From an uncultured Desulfobacter sp. (lineage in GTDB: Bacteria > Desulfobacterota > Desulfobacteria > Desulfobacterales > Desulfobacteraceae), in assembly GCF_963664415.1 (NCBI RefSeq), contig NZ_OY761445.1, positions 2,878,501-2,942,500 on the forward strand: a DNA stretch of 64,000 nucleotides, read 5' to 3'. Position 1 is the stretch's first letter, and each line of letters begins with the position of its first letter. Positions 16,767 to 26,064 of this stretch are shown piece after piece. The notes below the pieces were generated by a model, which was given only the letters and a program-made list of their open reading frames with translations, ran no database searches and was not told where the DNA came from. Made by a program: the position numbers and the translations under genes.

Positions 16767-17219
16767 CTAAGTTACGCTGCGCTTGGATAAGAGCTTATCA
16801 AGGTGACCGGCAAAAGCATTACGATTTTTTGCGGTTAATGGTGGCGGACCACCGGTGTCGACACCACAGGCCCGTAAAGACTCCTTAAATTCTCTCATGT
16901 GAAGACTCCCTCTGATGCTGTCTAAAGAATATAATTCACCACGAGGGCTGAGAGCATGTCCCCTTTTCTCTAAAACTTGAGCGGCCAAAGGGATATCACT
17001 CGTAATAACGAGGTCTCCAATCTCAAGTCTTTTCACTATCTCATTGTCAGCAACGTCAAATCCGGAAGCGACTTGCAACAGCGTTACCCACTTCAACCGT
17101 GGAATGTGCATAGGCTGATTTGCAACCAGTGTCAATTGTATCCTTGTCCGCTGGGCAGCTTTAAATAAAATATTTTTAATTACTGCAGGGCACGCATCTG
17201 CATCGACCCAAATTTTCAT
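16767..17219 (-). CDS. yaiI: YaiI/YqxD (DUF188, UPF0178) family protein
   Basis: 150 residues, the full family length. It begins MKIWVDADACPAVIKNIL, has the DNEIVKRLEIGDLVITSDIPLA region and ends with TGGPPPLTAKNRNAFAGHLD, all diagnostic of YaiI. The fold resembles PIN-type nucleases, but no reaction is established. It lies 25 bases downstream of the SUI1-type gene. Confidence 0.92.
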   Translation of the reverse strand: MKIWVDADACPAVIKNILFKAAQRTRIQLTLVANQPMHIPRLKWVTLLQVASGFDVADNEIVKRLEIGDLVITSDIPLAAQVLEKRGHALSPRGELYSLDSIRGSLHMREFKESLRACGVDTGGPPPLTAKNRNAFAGHLDKLLSKRSVT

Positions 17220-17244
17220 TTTATTCTCCAGAAGCTGAACAATA

Positions 17245-17613
17245 CTATCCCCCAGCCTTTATAGCTTTGTATCCAAGCGAATTAAGATGCTCAGCCAAAA
17301 AGTCCCGGTGATCTCCTTGAATTTCGACGACTCCGTTTTTTACCGTACCGCCAGTACCACACTGTTGTTTTAATTTTTTAGCAAGCTCTTTTAAGGATGG
17401 GCCTTCAAGTGGAAGGCCGGTGATGAGAGTAACGCCCTTTCCTTTTCTTCCCTTGGTAGATCTTTCCACACGAATCTTCCCGTCACCTTTGGGGATAATT
17501 TGTGTTTTCTTTTTTTTACAAATGCATTGAGCCGATTGCTTTCCACAGGTCGGGCATATCCTTCCTGATTCCGTAGAATAAACAAGCCTGCTGTTAGAGT
17601 CTTGATTCCTCAA
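17245..17613 (-). CDS. yciH: SUI1-family translation factor (YciH-like)
   Basis: 122 residues. The N-terminus has a small zinc-ribbon-like CPTCGKQSAQCIC motif, then the SUI1/eIF1 domain from about residue 45 (GVTLITGLPLEG...LKQQCGTGGTVKNGVVEIQGDH). Bacterial members resemble initiation factor eIF1 and may affect start-site fidelity, although the role is uncertain. Confidence 0.92.
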   Translation of the reverse strand: MRNQDSNSRLVYSTESGRICPTCGKQSAQCICKKKKTQIIPKGDGKIRVERSTKGRKGKGVTLITGLPLEGPSLKELAKKLKQQCGTGGTVKNGVVEIQGDHRDFLAEHLNSLGYKAIKAGG

Positions 17614-17665
17614 TAAAAATTTTCCTTTTTTGGTTCCCTTTGTCAGGAGAATTGTCTTTATCTGG

Positions 17666-18430
17666 TCACCGTTTTTTTACTTTTCCCACAGGGGCAAGAT
17701 ATATCGCAAATTCCCCTTCACCATCAAGCCCGAGGAGTTCATCTAATTCCTCTTGGTCATAGGCTGCTATGGCACAGGTTCCAGCATCGATGGCCTCACA
17801 GGCAAGGTAAAGGTTCTGGCAAACATGACCTGCATCCAGTGCAATGACCTTATGAGCTGCCAACCCATACCGCCATTCCATTCTATATGGTATAGCCACC
17901 CAGATGAAGGTTACAGCTGATTTACCCGGATAAGGCTGGCTGAGGGACGCTGTGATCATTTTTTCTGACAGCATATCATCTTCAAATTCGAATAAAAGTT
18001 GATGCGAAAGGGGTAAATATCTGTAAACACCAGGGGCAAGGTCATCCACATTAAAAACGGCAAGATAGGTTTCAAGAGCATGACGACATCCGGCAGAAGG
18101 AACATTTCTGTATGCATGACCCTGAAACCTTTTCCCCCTTACGCCCTGGGTACACCACAGCAGATATGCCAGTTCTTCTAAAGTAAGGCTTTGATTCAGA
18201 TAGACCCGATGGCTCTTTCTGTTGCCTATGGCATGTGTGAGATCTGTCTGGGGAATCATATGCCACTCATCAAGTCCTGGAAGATTTGTTAAGGTTGCCC
18301 CTTCAGGATATGGTTTTTCAATGGGTGGGACGGGAACACCTTGGTTTTGATCGGTAAAGTTGAAAGCAATTGTTTTACGGATACTATCTTTAAGAAAGTA
18401 TCGATGCGCTTTGAGTTTGTCATCTTTCAT
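17666..18430 (-). CDS. SagB/ThcOx-type nitroreductase-family protein
   Basis: 254 residues. RKSHRVYLNQSLTLEELAYLLWCTQGV and YRNVPSAGCRHALETYL are hallmarks of the SagB/ThcOx FMN-dependent dehydrogenase group. AHKVIALDAGHVCQNLYLACEAI is the conserved helix of the fold. No azoline-forming YcaO gene or precursor peptide is nearby, so it is more likely a stand-alone oxidoreductase than part of a peptide-maturation system. Confidence 0.88.
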   Translation of the reverse strand: MKDDKLKAHRYFLKDSIRKTIAFNFTDQNQGVPVPPIEKPYPEGATLTNLPGLDEWHMIPQTDLTHAIGNRKSHRVYLNQSLTLEELAYLLWCTQGVRGKRFQGHAYRNVPSAGCRHALETYLAVFNVDDLAPGVYRYLPLSHQLLFEFEDDMLSEKMITASLSQPYPGKSAVTFIWVAIPYRMEWRYGLAAHKVIALDAGHVCQNLYLACEAIDAGTCAIAAYDQEELDELLGLDGEGEFAIYLAPVGKVKKR

Positions 18431-18589
18431 AATTTTCGCCCAAATAATTGATTTTAAAGTGATGTACCTACTGAGTCAGCATTCGTTGCTGATTTCATAT
18501 TTAAACATAATTCAAAACCAGCTTTTGGGAATTGTGAAATGCGTAAAAAAAAGAAGCCCGGTTTTAAGAACAACGGGGGACTTTTTTTG

Positions 18590-18735
18590 TTAGACTTTGT
18601 ATGCAGGTTCTAAATAAACGCCCCGGCAGCGTTTGGGAAGCATAGAGTCTATTTTTTTTGCAACCGATTCCATGTCATTGTCCACAATGAGTATAGAGAT
18701 TGGCTGACGGCGCAGTGAGTCGATGGTTTTGAAAG
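18590..18735 (-). pseudogene. C-terminal gene fragment
   Basis: An open frame without a start, bounded by stops, encoding about 48 residues (PISILIVDNDMESVAKKID...CRGVYLEPAYKV). It looks like the end of a lost protein. It is followed on the minus strand by an imperfect hairpin and a T-rich tract (18541-18560), consistent with a terminator. The family is not recognised. Confidence 0.4.
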
Positions 18736-18778
18736 CTCAGGAACCGGTGAGAGAGATGTTGTGACCAGTACAGTAGAC

Positions 18779-19138
18779 ATGAATGAAACGCAGCTTGTAA
18801 CTGCAAGCCTGGACGGAGACGCCGACGCCTATCGAAGACTGGTAGAGCGGTATCAAGGCAGAATTGCCTCCCGAATACGCCGCTTTACCCGGGATCCGGT
18901 AATGCTGGAGGAGCTGGTTCAGGATGTGTTTGTCCAAGCTTATCTCGGTCTCCGGGGATATAGGGCTCACGCCTCTTTCATTCACTGGCTGGGCCGAATC
19001 GCCACCAAAGAGATTGCACAGCAGACGGGCTGGACGAGAACTGCCGGTGTGGCCGTCCTGACAGGACTGCCTCTGATCGATCTGTTGACGGATCCATGGA
19101 GTGCCTGTGCGGTTTCCGTATTTGGAATATTTATCTGA
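18779..19138 (+). pseudogene. ECF sigma factor, region 2 only
   Basis: MNETQLVTASLDGDADAYRRLVERYQ and EELVQDVFVQAYLGLRGY...FIHWLGRIATKE are ECF sigma region 2. After about residue 85 the sequence changes to an unrelated hydrophobic tail (VAVLTGLPLIDLL...VSVFGIFI) and stops, so the -35-binding region 4 is absent. An internal deletion fused to a membrane-protein end is likely. Confidence 0.75.
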
Positions 19139-19152
19139 GAGGTAATCAAAAA

Positions 19153-19623
19153 ATGAACAAGGAAACCAACGCCCCCCCTTCCGGAGACCTGCTTCCCGGA
19201 AAATCCGGTCCACTCTCATCATGCTGCTCATCTTTATATGCGGCGGCTTGGTGGGGGGCTCCGTGACACTATGGATCGTTTTTACCCGCACCCACGATGC
19301 GATCCATTCAACCTCCAAAGTGCCCGAACGGTTTACGGCGGCCTACGCGGATGCTCGATCTGAATGACGAGCAGTCCCGCCAGGTGTCTGCCATCGTCCG
19401 GGACAATATGGCGGAGCTGAGGCCCTTGAGGGCGCAGGTCATATCGCGGCTGCGCTCACAGATGGAAAAGGCCCGTCATCAATTAGCAACGGTTTTGACA
19501 CCAGAACAAAAAGAAAAGCTTGACAACAGATTCAATCGATTAGAGAAGCGCTGGTTTGCGGCGGAATCCACCGGAGAGCAGCTTGAAAACAAGGATAATA
19601 ACGTAAAGGAAAAGATACCATGA
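19153..19623 (+). pseudogene. Spy/CpxP-like periplasmic sensor with two frameshifts
   Basis: Three frames in succession give one plausible protein: MNKETNAPPSGDLLPGK, then STLIMLLIFICGGLVGGSVTLW (membrane segment) through ERFTAAYA, then LDLNDEQSRQVSAIVRDNM...LTPEQKEKLDNRFNRLEKRW. The last part is typical of Spy-like helical periplasmic proteins. The shifts lie near 19205 and 19350. It follows the truncated ECF gene, a common pairing in stress loci. Confidence 0.7.
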
Positions 19624-19940
19624 AACTGACCATTAACAATCGTTTTGCCATTTTGCAGTTATTTTTGATCGGAATGCTTGTCTTCGGAAGCGCCCTGGAT
19701 GCATTGGCCTGGCAGTGTTCTGTAGCAGGATCAAGGAGCGGAAACACCATCTCCAGAAAGTCGGTGACCACCGGCAACCAGGGAAACTCCGTGGTGAGAG
19801 AGACCCAGGGCGCCTGGGACAGCCAGACCGGGACCTGGAACAAAAACACTACCACCACGGGACCCAACGGAAAAGCGTTAAAAAGAGCACCACGGCCACC
19901 CGAACGCAGATTAAAACCCTTATTTGACCATAATAAATAG
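19620..19940 (+). CDS. Small secreted Gly/Thr-rich protein
   Basis: 106 residues with a signal peptide (FAILQLFLIGMLVFGSALDALA, cleavage near residue 30). A Thr/Gly/Asn-rich part follows (SVTTGNQGNSVVRETQGAW...TTTTGPNG). The charged end may result from a frameshift near 19868, since another frame continues KSTTATRTQ. It overlaps the preceding pseudogene by four bases. Function unknown. Confidence 0.55.
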   Translation: MKLTINNRFAILQLFLIGMLVFGSALDALAWQCSVAGSRSGNTISRKSVTTGNQGNSVVRETQGAWDSQTGTWNKNTTTTGPNGKALKRAPRPPERRLKPLFDHNK

Positions 19941-20103
19941 TCATCACTTTTAACCTCAATTTTTGAAATTAGACGAACCTGATAATTTTAATTATGTAAA
20001 CTTGTATATATATCTTAGCCAAAGACGTTATAAAGAAATAGAGGGAAAACATGAAGGATATGGGCCTCAATGTAAATCCTTGCTTAACAGTTTAGGGCGC
20101 AAA

Positions 20104-20397
20104 TCACATTAAATTTTTGTCGATATCCATTTTCCCATGCAAAATACCAATGATATCAATATAGCTATCTGAGATAAGATAAAACATGATGTGTTTCTGC
20201 ACAGGAAAGGAATAATATCCTCTTGCAATTTCAGGCCGTTGTTTTCCAAGTCCAGGATTGGCCGCAAGTTGGTTGAGCTTGTCCTCAATGTCCTGAAGAT
20301 ATTTTTCAGCTTGCTTCTCGCCCCATGTTTCAACAGTATAATTCCAGATATCTATTAAATCTGATTTCGCTGAAGGAGTGAGGCGGTATCTATACAT
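20104..20397 (-). CDS. parE: RelE/ParE-family toxin
   Basis: 97 residues. MYRYRLTPSAKSDLIDIWNYT, YLQDIEDKLNQLAANPGLGKQRPEIARGYYSFPVQKHIMFY and DIIGILHGKMD are typical of ParE. It overlaps its antitoxin by eight bases. ParE toxins poison gyrase; here that is inherited from the family. Confidence 0.93.
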   Translation of the reverse strand: MYRYRLTPSAKSDLIDIWNYTVETWGEKQAEKYLQDIEDKLNQLAANPGLGKQRPEIARGYYSFPVQKHIMFYLISDSYIDIIGILHGKMDIDKNLM

Positions 20398-20638
20398 TCC
20401 TGGCCTCAGTAATAATTTCGTTCACGGATTGGGCAATAAATTCCCCACGTTTAGCTTGTCCAGCACCAATTGATAACCGTTCTCTTAACATCTCAAGTTT
20501 CATGTGCTGGACCAGTTCTTCATTCTTTTCCCAGAATCGCAAAGCATCCCGAATCACTTCACTGGCATTGTTGTAATAGCCTGATGCTACTTTTTGCTTA
20601 ACCCTGCTTTCGAGTTCAGGTGTTAATGAGATATGCAT
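20390..20638 (-). CDS. parD: ParD-family antitoxin
   Basis: 82 residues from MHISLTPELE. This start is favoured because AGGAGG stands six bases upstream, rather than the ATG at 20689. The ribbon-helix-helix part is VKQKVASGYYNNASEVIRDALRFWEK, followed by the toxin-binding helix. First gene of the parDE operon. Confidence 0.93.
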   Translation of the reverse strand: MHISLTPELESRVKQKVASGYYNNASEVIRDALRFWEKNEELVQHMKLEMLRERLSIGAGQAKRGEFIAQSVNEIITEARNV

Positions 20639-21617
20639 ATGGACCTCCTCATCTATTTGATATACTACATAATAATAGCAAGAATACAAACATTGTCAAT
20701 CTTTGAAGACATGTTGATTTTGGAGGCAGTCTTGTTAACTTTCATCTAAAAGTTAACAAGATGGTGACTTAAAAATAGAAGTAACTACTCACCCCGGTTG
20801 AAATCAGCACAGGGGATTTCATCCACCAACGCCAACCGAATGGCAACGAGCGGATTCACTCCTTTGTTCGCCATGGTTTGCAGGTAACTCGAAATCCGAC
20901 AATAAGCATGGGCATATCGTTGACGTCGAAAGCACCCTGATATTTTCTGTTTCACCTTTGCCATACGAAGATCTCGTTCAGCCCGGTTGTTGGTGAATGG
21001 AACATATGAATCTTTGGCAAACAGCAAAACGGCCGTTTCATATTTTTTAAGCCTTTCCCAAAGATTGTGCACATCTGATTTGGCCATTTTACCGCGTTGA
21101 CCCTTCGGCTTTGGCGGGATTTCCGGCAGTTCTTTATCCCCTCGAGCAATCATGAATTATTACTCCTCCATAGCGGGGGATGATGTTCAAATCAACCATC
21201 GCTTCCTTGCCTCGCTTTCGATGAAGCAGCTTCAGCGTGGTTCCTCCAGAAGAATACACATGTATCCAGTGATTTTTTTGATCCACCCGGAAAGATGTCT
21301 CGTCAACATGGATTGATGGGGCCTGAAGAATGCTATCAATTGATTTTGCTTCCCATTTTTCAAGTGCTTGATAAAGCCGCCAGACAAACTTGAGAAGGGT
21401 GGCTTCAGAAATTACCGTACCAATCATGGCGGAAATCTGTTTTTGAACCCGGTTGAGGGCAACCATTTGACTGATGATCAAGTGGATGGCGAATGCTTTG
21501 AGTCCGTTTCCATATTGTAAGGGGCCTGGCATATCTTCAGGAAAGTCTCCCTTTACTGTCGCTGTGCAGTTGGGGCTCTCTTTAATTTCGGCATCAACAT
21601 GGTTCATGACTTTTTTC

Positions 21618-22991
21618 TGGTTATAACGGATTTGGGGGACCCGTCCGTAAGCCTCCCAATGAACCCGAAATCAAAAGATTTTGAAGCCAGTTTTCGTGGT
21701 ACCGAAATCCGTTAATTCTTTCAAAAGAACTCACATGGCCTTTTTGCTTTACCGTCCATGGATTGAGTGGGGCAAAATTTTGGGTAAGCGCCCAGGCACG
21801 AATGCTGAGATTGGCAGATTTCATAGTGCCGTGAAAGTACTTGGTACTGAATAAATGACGGTCCATCCGCTGCATAAGCCGGTCAACCATGTTGCTCGTT
21901 CTATGTGCGCCAGGAAAGTCATAGGCTTGGGAAAACTGTGGAAGATTATCCCTGAGCTTCTTGATTTTAACTGAAATGACGTCCGGAACGTCATTCTCAG
22001 GATTTCGACACCATTCGGAAAGCCTACGAACTCTTTGTGAGAATGATCTTTTGGACTCTGCCCTGAAGCAATCCCATAATCTGGTGGCGGCATCCAGAAA
22101 ATAGTCCTTGTATTTTTTGCGTGAGCGATCACGTATGCCAATAAAAATGTGTAAAAAGCAGGACAGCACAGCTATCTTGGGAAACAGCTTTTTCCAGGCC
22201 TTCTGCGTCGACCGCCATCCGTCGGTATTAACAGTATCCGGCTGATATTCCGGATTAATGCATTCAGCTTCCTCTTTAAAAACACCGTATGCGTTTTGAA
22301 GATCCTTACTGGAGGCTGTTTCCGAAACACTGGCTCCTAAAATACAGTTATTTCCGACCGTCGTCGCAATATAGGTCTTTTTTCCCAAAAGGCGGGTGTG
22401 TTTTTCATCAGCAGAAAGGTGCTGAGGTAATTTCTCCGGGGATTTGATAGTGGTTCCCACAAGGCTGTAACGGCCAATGGTTCCCTCAAGACGATACCAA
22501 TACATGGGATTTTTTCCGAAACAGTGACTCAGAGCCCAAAATGGAACGGCAAACTTACGCAAAAATAACGGTTTTTCAACATCTTTCACAAATCCAGTCA
22601 TATAGGGCATGGCAAAAGACGGCCTTATTGTGTAGCTGACACCAGCTATGACTATTCTTCTGATTTTCAATTTCAGTTTTTTTGAGACTCTGATCTCCTT
22701 CATTGTGTATCCGCAGGCGATTTCAGGCGGAAAAATATTAGGATGCTCCTTGATTACCATATCTAATATTATCCGAAATTGGATGGCATGTTGAATGATG
22801 CTGTAATATTGTGCTTGACAAATGTGCATACAAATAGTTCGATTCAGTCGGGGAGCGGTGTTAGAGGCTGGAGTCATCATTTTCCTTAGTTGTTATAGTT
22901 GCTGTTCGCACTTCAACCATAACTCAGGAAATGAATTTTTTCAGTCTATTTCATCGCTCTCCGACCCAGTCCCCCAAATCCGTTATAATCA
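21618..22991 (-). mobile_element. Unclassified insertion sequence inside the IS66 remnant
   Basis: 1,374 bp with inverted ends TGRTTATAACGGATTTGGGG. Flanks are GACTTTTTTC (21608-21617) and GACTTTTTC (22992-23000), a near-identical 9-10 bp duplication. The IS66 reading frame is cut at ...VFEKV on one side and resumes at VDAEIKESPNC on the other. Confidence 0.85.
21621..22880 (-). CDS. DDE-type transposase, family uncertain
   Basis: 419 residues filling the nested IS. Candidate catalytic Asp residues are in LSADEKHTRLLGKKTYI and VNTDGWRSTQKAWKKLFP. A downstream region HRTSNMVDRLMQRMDRHLFSTKYFHG may hold the third acid. It does not match the common IS families I can recall; an ISNCY-type group is possible. 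The frame appears intact and its stop falls in the terminal repeat. Confidence 0.7.
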   Translation of the reverse strand: MMTPASNTAPRLNRTICMHICQAQYYSIIQHAIQFRIILDMVIKEHPNIFPPEIACGYTMKEIRVSKKLKLKIRRIVIAGVSYTIRPSFAMPYMTGFVKDVEKPLFLRKFAVPFWALSHCFGKNPMYWYRLEGTIGRYSLVGTTIKSPEKLPQHLSADEKHTRLLGKKTYIATTVGNNCILGASVSETASSKDLQNAYGVFKEEAECINPEYQPDTVNTDGWRSTQKAWKKLFPKIAVLSCFLHIFIGIRDRSRKKYKDYFLDAATRLWDCFRAESKRSFSQRVRRLSEWCRNPENDVPDVISVKIKKLRDNLPQFSQAYDFPGAHRTSNMVDRLMQRMDRHLFSTKYFHGTMKSANLSIRAWALTQNFAPLNPWTVKQKGHVSSFERINGFRYHENWLQNLLISGSLGGLRTGPPNPL

Positions 22992-23278
22992 GACTTTTTC
23001 AAAGATGATATCTATCTTGGTACGCCGTTCATGTTCCCGGCAGGGTGTTTGGTCCAGGGCCGCGCCACAGACATCACATGTTTCAGCTTTAGCAATAGTG
23101 ACGGTTTCTTTCGTGCGGACATTGGTGATCTTTCCACTAACCTCTTTACCCTTTCCTTTGCTTCCCGGACTTGATTTGGCGGTCTCATCCTTATCCGTTT
23201 GTGAAGAAGGCCGGCTTGAATACTTTTCTTATCCACTGTTGCCATGCCTGTATTATAACACGGCTTTTTTTGACCTCG

Positions 23279-23881
23279 TCATTCGTCCTGCAATTGATTT
23301 TTTCGGAGTTCGACATCATTTATCACGATGTACTTCCGGTCCCGGAGACTTTGAAGCAGAGACATCATTTCCTTATCATCTAGTTTTTTCGCAAACAACG
23401 AGTTAATGGTGTTAATCAAGGTCTTGACCTTGCGCGGTCTGGATTGCCCCCTACCCGCAAGGTTTTTAACGATGGCATTGATAGTTTCGTCTTTGCTTGA
23501 GGTGTTAGAAATCCTTAAAACAGGTATTTCAACCAGGTCAGTTTCCCGGTGGACTTTGACCTTATTTTCCCGTAAATGCTTAATCAGCGGGTCAAATCCG
23601 GTGTCCTTGGAGATGATATGAAAGAATTCGTCAGGCTCTTCTGCTGCCAGCTTGACGAGGTAATAAGCGATATGAAAATCCAGGGAATTTTTCCCATTCC
23701 CAGCAATCTTAACATACTTTGCATCATTGCCGAATTTTTGGATACCAGCAACCAGGTCAAAAGGAAGCTTGGTCTGGCTCTCTCCTACGAAAACAATAAC
23801 CTTAAAGGAGTGTTGAGAAAGGACTTCCAGATTTTTTGGCTGAACATTTTCCAAATCAATCAGGATATAGTTTGTGGGCAA
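23279..23881 (-). CDS. PIN/NYN-type nuclease-domain protein
   Basis: 200 residues. LIDLENVQPKNL at the N-terminus, KNSLDFHIAYYLVKLA and FHIISKDTGFDPLIKHLRE supply the conserved acids of the PIN-like (NYN/PIN_7) fold. The C-terminal 70 residues look like a small helical domain (SLFAKKLDDKEMMSLLQSLRDRKYI). Such proteins are RNase candidates, and the target is unknown. An AGGAGATATTC site precedes the start. Confidence 0.8.
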   Translation of the reverse strand: MPTNYILIDLENVQPKNLEVLSQHSFKVIVFVGESQTKLPFDLVAGIQKFGNDAKYVKIAGNGKNSLDFHIAYYLVKLAAEEPDEFFHIISKDTGFDPLIKHLRENKVKVHRETDLVEIPVLRISNTSSKDETINAIVKNLAGRGQSRPRKVKTLINTINSLFAKKLDDKEMMSLLQSLRDRKYIVINDVELRKNQLQDE

Positions 23882-24039
23882 AGCGAATATCTCCTATGAT
23901 ATGAAATAGATTCTAAAAAGAATATGGCATTTGGTGGTGACCGGTCAATAAAAACATGGACCGTTACAATCCCTATCCGCCTTGATACGAGATTAAATAT
24001 CAATTCAAATGCGCCCAAAAATCCAAAACCGAGGTAGAA

Positions 24040-24543
24040 ATGAGTACCAGACACACTGAACATTCTTCATACAGGGAAAAACTCATAGAGCACTTATTTA
24101 TCGGCGAACTCTTAAAAATTTCCTGGAAAAATGGAGACTGCCAGCTCGAAGTTGCCAAACCGGAAGTTGATAATTCTGGATACGATGTTGTCGTTGAGGC
24201 AAACGGCGTCATCCGTCATGTTCAATTAAAAGCATCATACATTGGCGGCAAAACGTCCCGCCAAAAGGTCCATCTCAAATTAGCAGAAAAACCATCTGGG
24301 TGTGTCGTTTGGATTTACTTTAACGAAGACACGCTTGACCTTGGGCCATTTTACTTTTTGGGTTCCGAACCAGGCCATCCATTACCATCAATCGAAGATG
24401 CCCAGATTGCCAAACATACCAAAGGGGACCGCTATGGGCACAAAGCCGAACGTCCTAACATTCGCAATCTAAACAAAGGGGATTTCACCTGCTATGAATC
24501 TGCCGAAGATATTTATCAGGCTCTCTTTGGTGATAGCATCTAA
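24040..24543 (+). CDS. Possible PD-(D/E)XK-type nuclease-fold protein
   Basis: 167 residues. SYREKLIEHLFIGELLK, then VDNSGYDVVVEANGVIRHVQLKAS, resemble the acid...(E/Q)xK core of restriction-type nuclease folds. The rest (GCVVWIYFNEDTLDLGPFYF) is typical of beta-rich host-defence or mobile accessory proteins. It stands alone between IS debris and small unknown genes. Function is inferred from the short motif. Confidence 0.5.
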   Translation: MSTRHTEHSSYREKLIEHLFIGELLKISWKNGDCQLEVAKPEVDNSGYDVVVEANGVIRHVQLKASYIGGKTSRQKVHLKLAEKPSGCVVWIYFNEDTLDLGPFYFLGSEPGHPLPSIEDAQIAKHTKGDRYGHKAERPNIRNLNKGDFTCYESAEDIYQALFGDSI

Positions 24544-24573
24544 AATGGAGGGAATGACTGTTCTCCGTATCAG

Positions 24574-24876
24574 CTATTCCGAATATTCTTCCAGCACCTC
24601 TTCAAGAATCTCATGAACTTCATTAAGCCAGGTTAAAACATCTTCAGGAGCATCTCCCTTCAAACAAATATTTCTGATAACCAGAACCAGCGGGGGCATC
24701 AATTTTAGATTCCTGACGGTTTCCCAACTCATGGCTTCGTCTGTATGGAAAAGTACTTTTTCCCAACCTGGAAAACCAGCATCCTTAATCACGGCATTAC
24801 GAAAGTTTATCCAGGCACCTTGAAGGTCCGAGAGGATTGTTTTTTCATAGCCGGTTGATTCGGTTTGAATGGTCAT
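24574..24876 (-). CDS. Small acidic hypothetical protein
   Basis: 100 residues, acidic and helical (TWLNEVHEILEEVLEEYSE at the end). GAGGTGATGAT before the ATG gives a fair ribosome site. Family not recognised. Confidence 0.5.
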   Translation of the reverse strand: MTIQTESTGYEKTILSDLQGAWINFRNAVIKDAGFPGWEKVLFHTDEAMSWETVRNLKLMPPLVLVIRNICLKGDAPEDVLTWLNEVHEILEEVLEEYSE

Positions 24877-24920
24877 ATCATCACCTCTATGGTCTCAAAA
24901 TTTAACCCGCCCGGCTAACT

Positions 24921-25187
24921 CTATGCCTGGTCAGATGAATATTTCTTTCTGATAATCAGCAGGGCGACATACGGCACGGCATTAAAAACCAGCCAAACCA
25001 TTTTATATAACCCAAGGAACCCATAAAAAACCAAACTTAATGTCTCACGAGAAAACATGAACAATTTTCCGTGAATGCTATACACAAAATCCAGACCAAA
25101 GGTGCCCATTATGGCGGTAATGACCAGTAAGACCCCGTTTATGATGGTACACCACATGAAAAATGCCGTTAATCTTTGAATGTTCAT
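24921..25187 (-). CDS. Small membrane protein (DUF6868-like)
   Basis: Start set at MNIQRLTAFFMWC (25187) rather than 25250. 88 residues with two or three hydrophobic segments (FFMWCTIINGVLLVITAIMG, LSLVFYGFLGLYKMVWLVFN, PYVALLIIR). The pattern matches short inner-membrane proteins of the DUF6868 type as I remember them. No function known. Confidence 0.6.
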   Translation of the reverse strand: MNIQRLTAFFMWCTIINGVLLVITAIMGTFGLDFVYSIHGKLFMFSRETLSLVFYGFLGLYKMVWLVFNAVPYVALLIIRKKYSSDQA

Positions 25188-25270
25188 GGCAACCCCCATT
25201 TTTTGTGTATGTCCGATATTTAATATAAGCACCTTGGGATATTCGGTCAATCAGCACGACTTTTTGGACC

Positions 25271-25333
25271 GTCCGTATACGGACACTCCAAACTTTCCGC
25301 AGATTAAAATCCCGTTTCTACACGTGTAGAAAC
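25271..25333. promoter_or_regulatory. Two perfect palindromes upstream of a recombinase remnant
   Basis: GTCCGTATACGGAC (25271-25284) and GTTTCTACACGTGTAGAAAC (25314-25333) are both perfectly self-complementary. They lie in the 230 bases between the divergent 25187 and 25483 starts. They may be operators or recombination sites. Confidence 0.5.
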
Positions 25334-25482
25334 CCCAATGCTAACTTTTACACGAACCTGCACATTCACCTCTAAACCCTTATCAATTAAGGCTTTCAGC
25401 GGTTTTCTAAAATCAATCCAGTTTTGAAAGGCCAGTTTGTGGCCACATCTATATAAAACTTAACATTGCCGGAGGAATCACC

Positions 25483-26064
25483 ATGTCAAAAACAAGCACC
25501 ACCAATTTAACAGTAGAACCAATCCGTAAAGCAAAAGACGTGAAAGCCATCTCCCGACTTTTGCAATCCAGGCCCAGGGATTATCTGCTGTGGGTCATGG
25601 GTATCAACAACGGCCTGCGGGCAAAAGACCTGGTCCGAATTAGATACCATCAAGTTGAAGGCACAAAGATAGGGGCCGTAATCAACATCATCGAAACCAA
25701 AACCGGCAAAAGCAATGTCCTCGTTATCAACAAGGCTGTGCACAAGGCATTACAAGGATATCTGGCAGAAGTTGAACCAGCCCCGGACGACTTTTTGTTC
25801 AAGTCCCGGAAAGGCAACAGCCATATTACCAGCCAGAGCGTGGGGCGCATGGTCCGGTCTTAGGCATCTGACATCAATCTTAAAGGTCAGTACGGGGCTC
25901 ACACTTTACGAAAGACCTGGGGCTATCAGCAGCGGACCAGGCATAGTGCAGGGTTTGAAATCTTGTGCAAGCGGTACAATCATTCATTCCCGGCCATCAC
26001 GATGCGGTATTTGGGCATTGAAGACCGGGAGGTGTGCGAGCTACTGATGAATGAAATATCATAA
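25483..26064 (+). pseudogene. Tyrosine recombinase-like gene with in-frame TAG
   Basis: Codons 1-126 read MSKTSTTNLTVEPIRKAKDVKAISRLLQ...NNGLRAKDLVRIRYHQV. TAG stands at 25861, and the same frame continues ASDINLKGQYGAHTLRKTWGY...FPAITMRYLGIEDREVCELL to TAA at 26064. The catalytic Arg (NGLRAKDL), HxxR (HTLRK) and Tyr (TMRYLG) straddle the TAG, so the truncated form cannot work. GGAGGAATCACC precedes the start. Confidence 0.8.

Larger units (their letters stand above)
20781..23278 (-). mobile_element. Degenerate IS66-family element with nested IS
   Basis: One end, GTAACTACTCACCC at 20781, equals the end of the complete IS66-type element at 60557-62237. Coding fragments of the same transposase run at 20785-21153, 21134-21607 and about 22992-23250 on minus. 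About 80 codons are missing near 21150, the gene is broken by frameshifts, and the far end is lost where it meets the stop of the 23279-23881 gene. A second IS lies inside at 21618-22991. Confidence 0.88.

Noticed and set aside
18737..19318. 193-codon minus-strand frame over the ECF gene
   Set aside because: It mirrors the sigma factor coding sequence, has no ribosome site and no recognisable motif.
25861..25863. TAG as a pyrrolysine codon in the recombinase gene
   Set aside because: No pyl genes are in the window, TAG ends other genes here, and the neighbouring integrase remnant also has a frameshift. Simple decay is more likely, so it is kept only as a low-interest finding.
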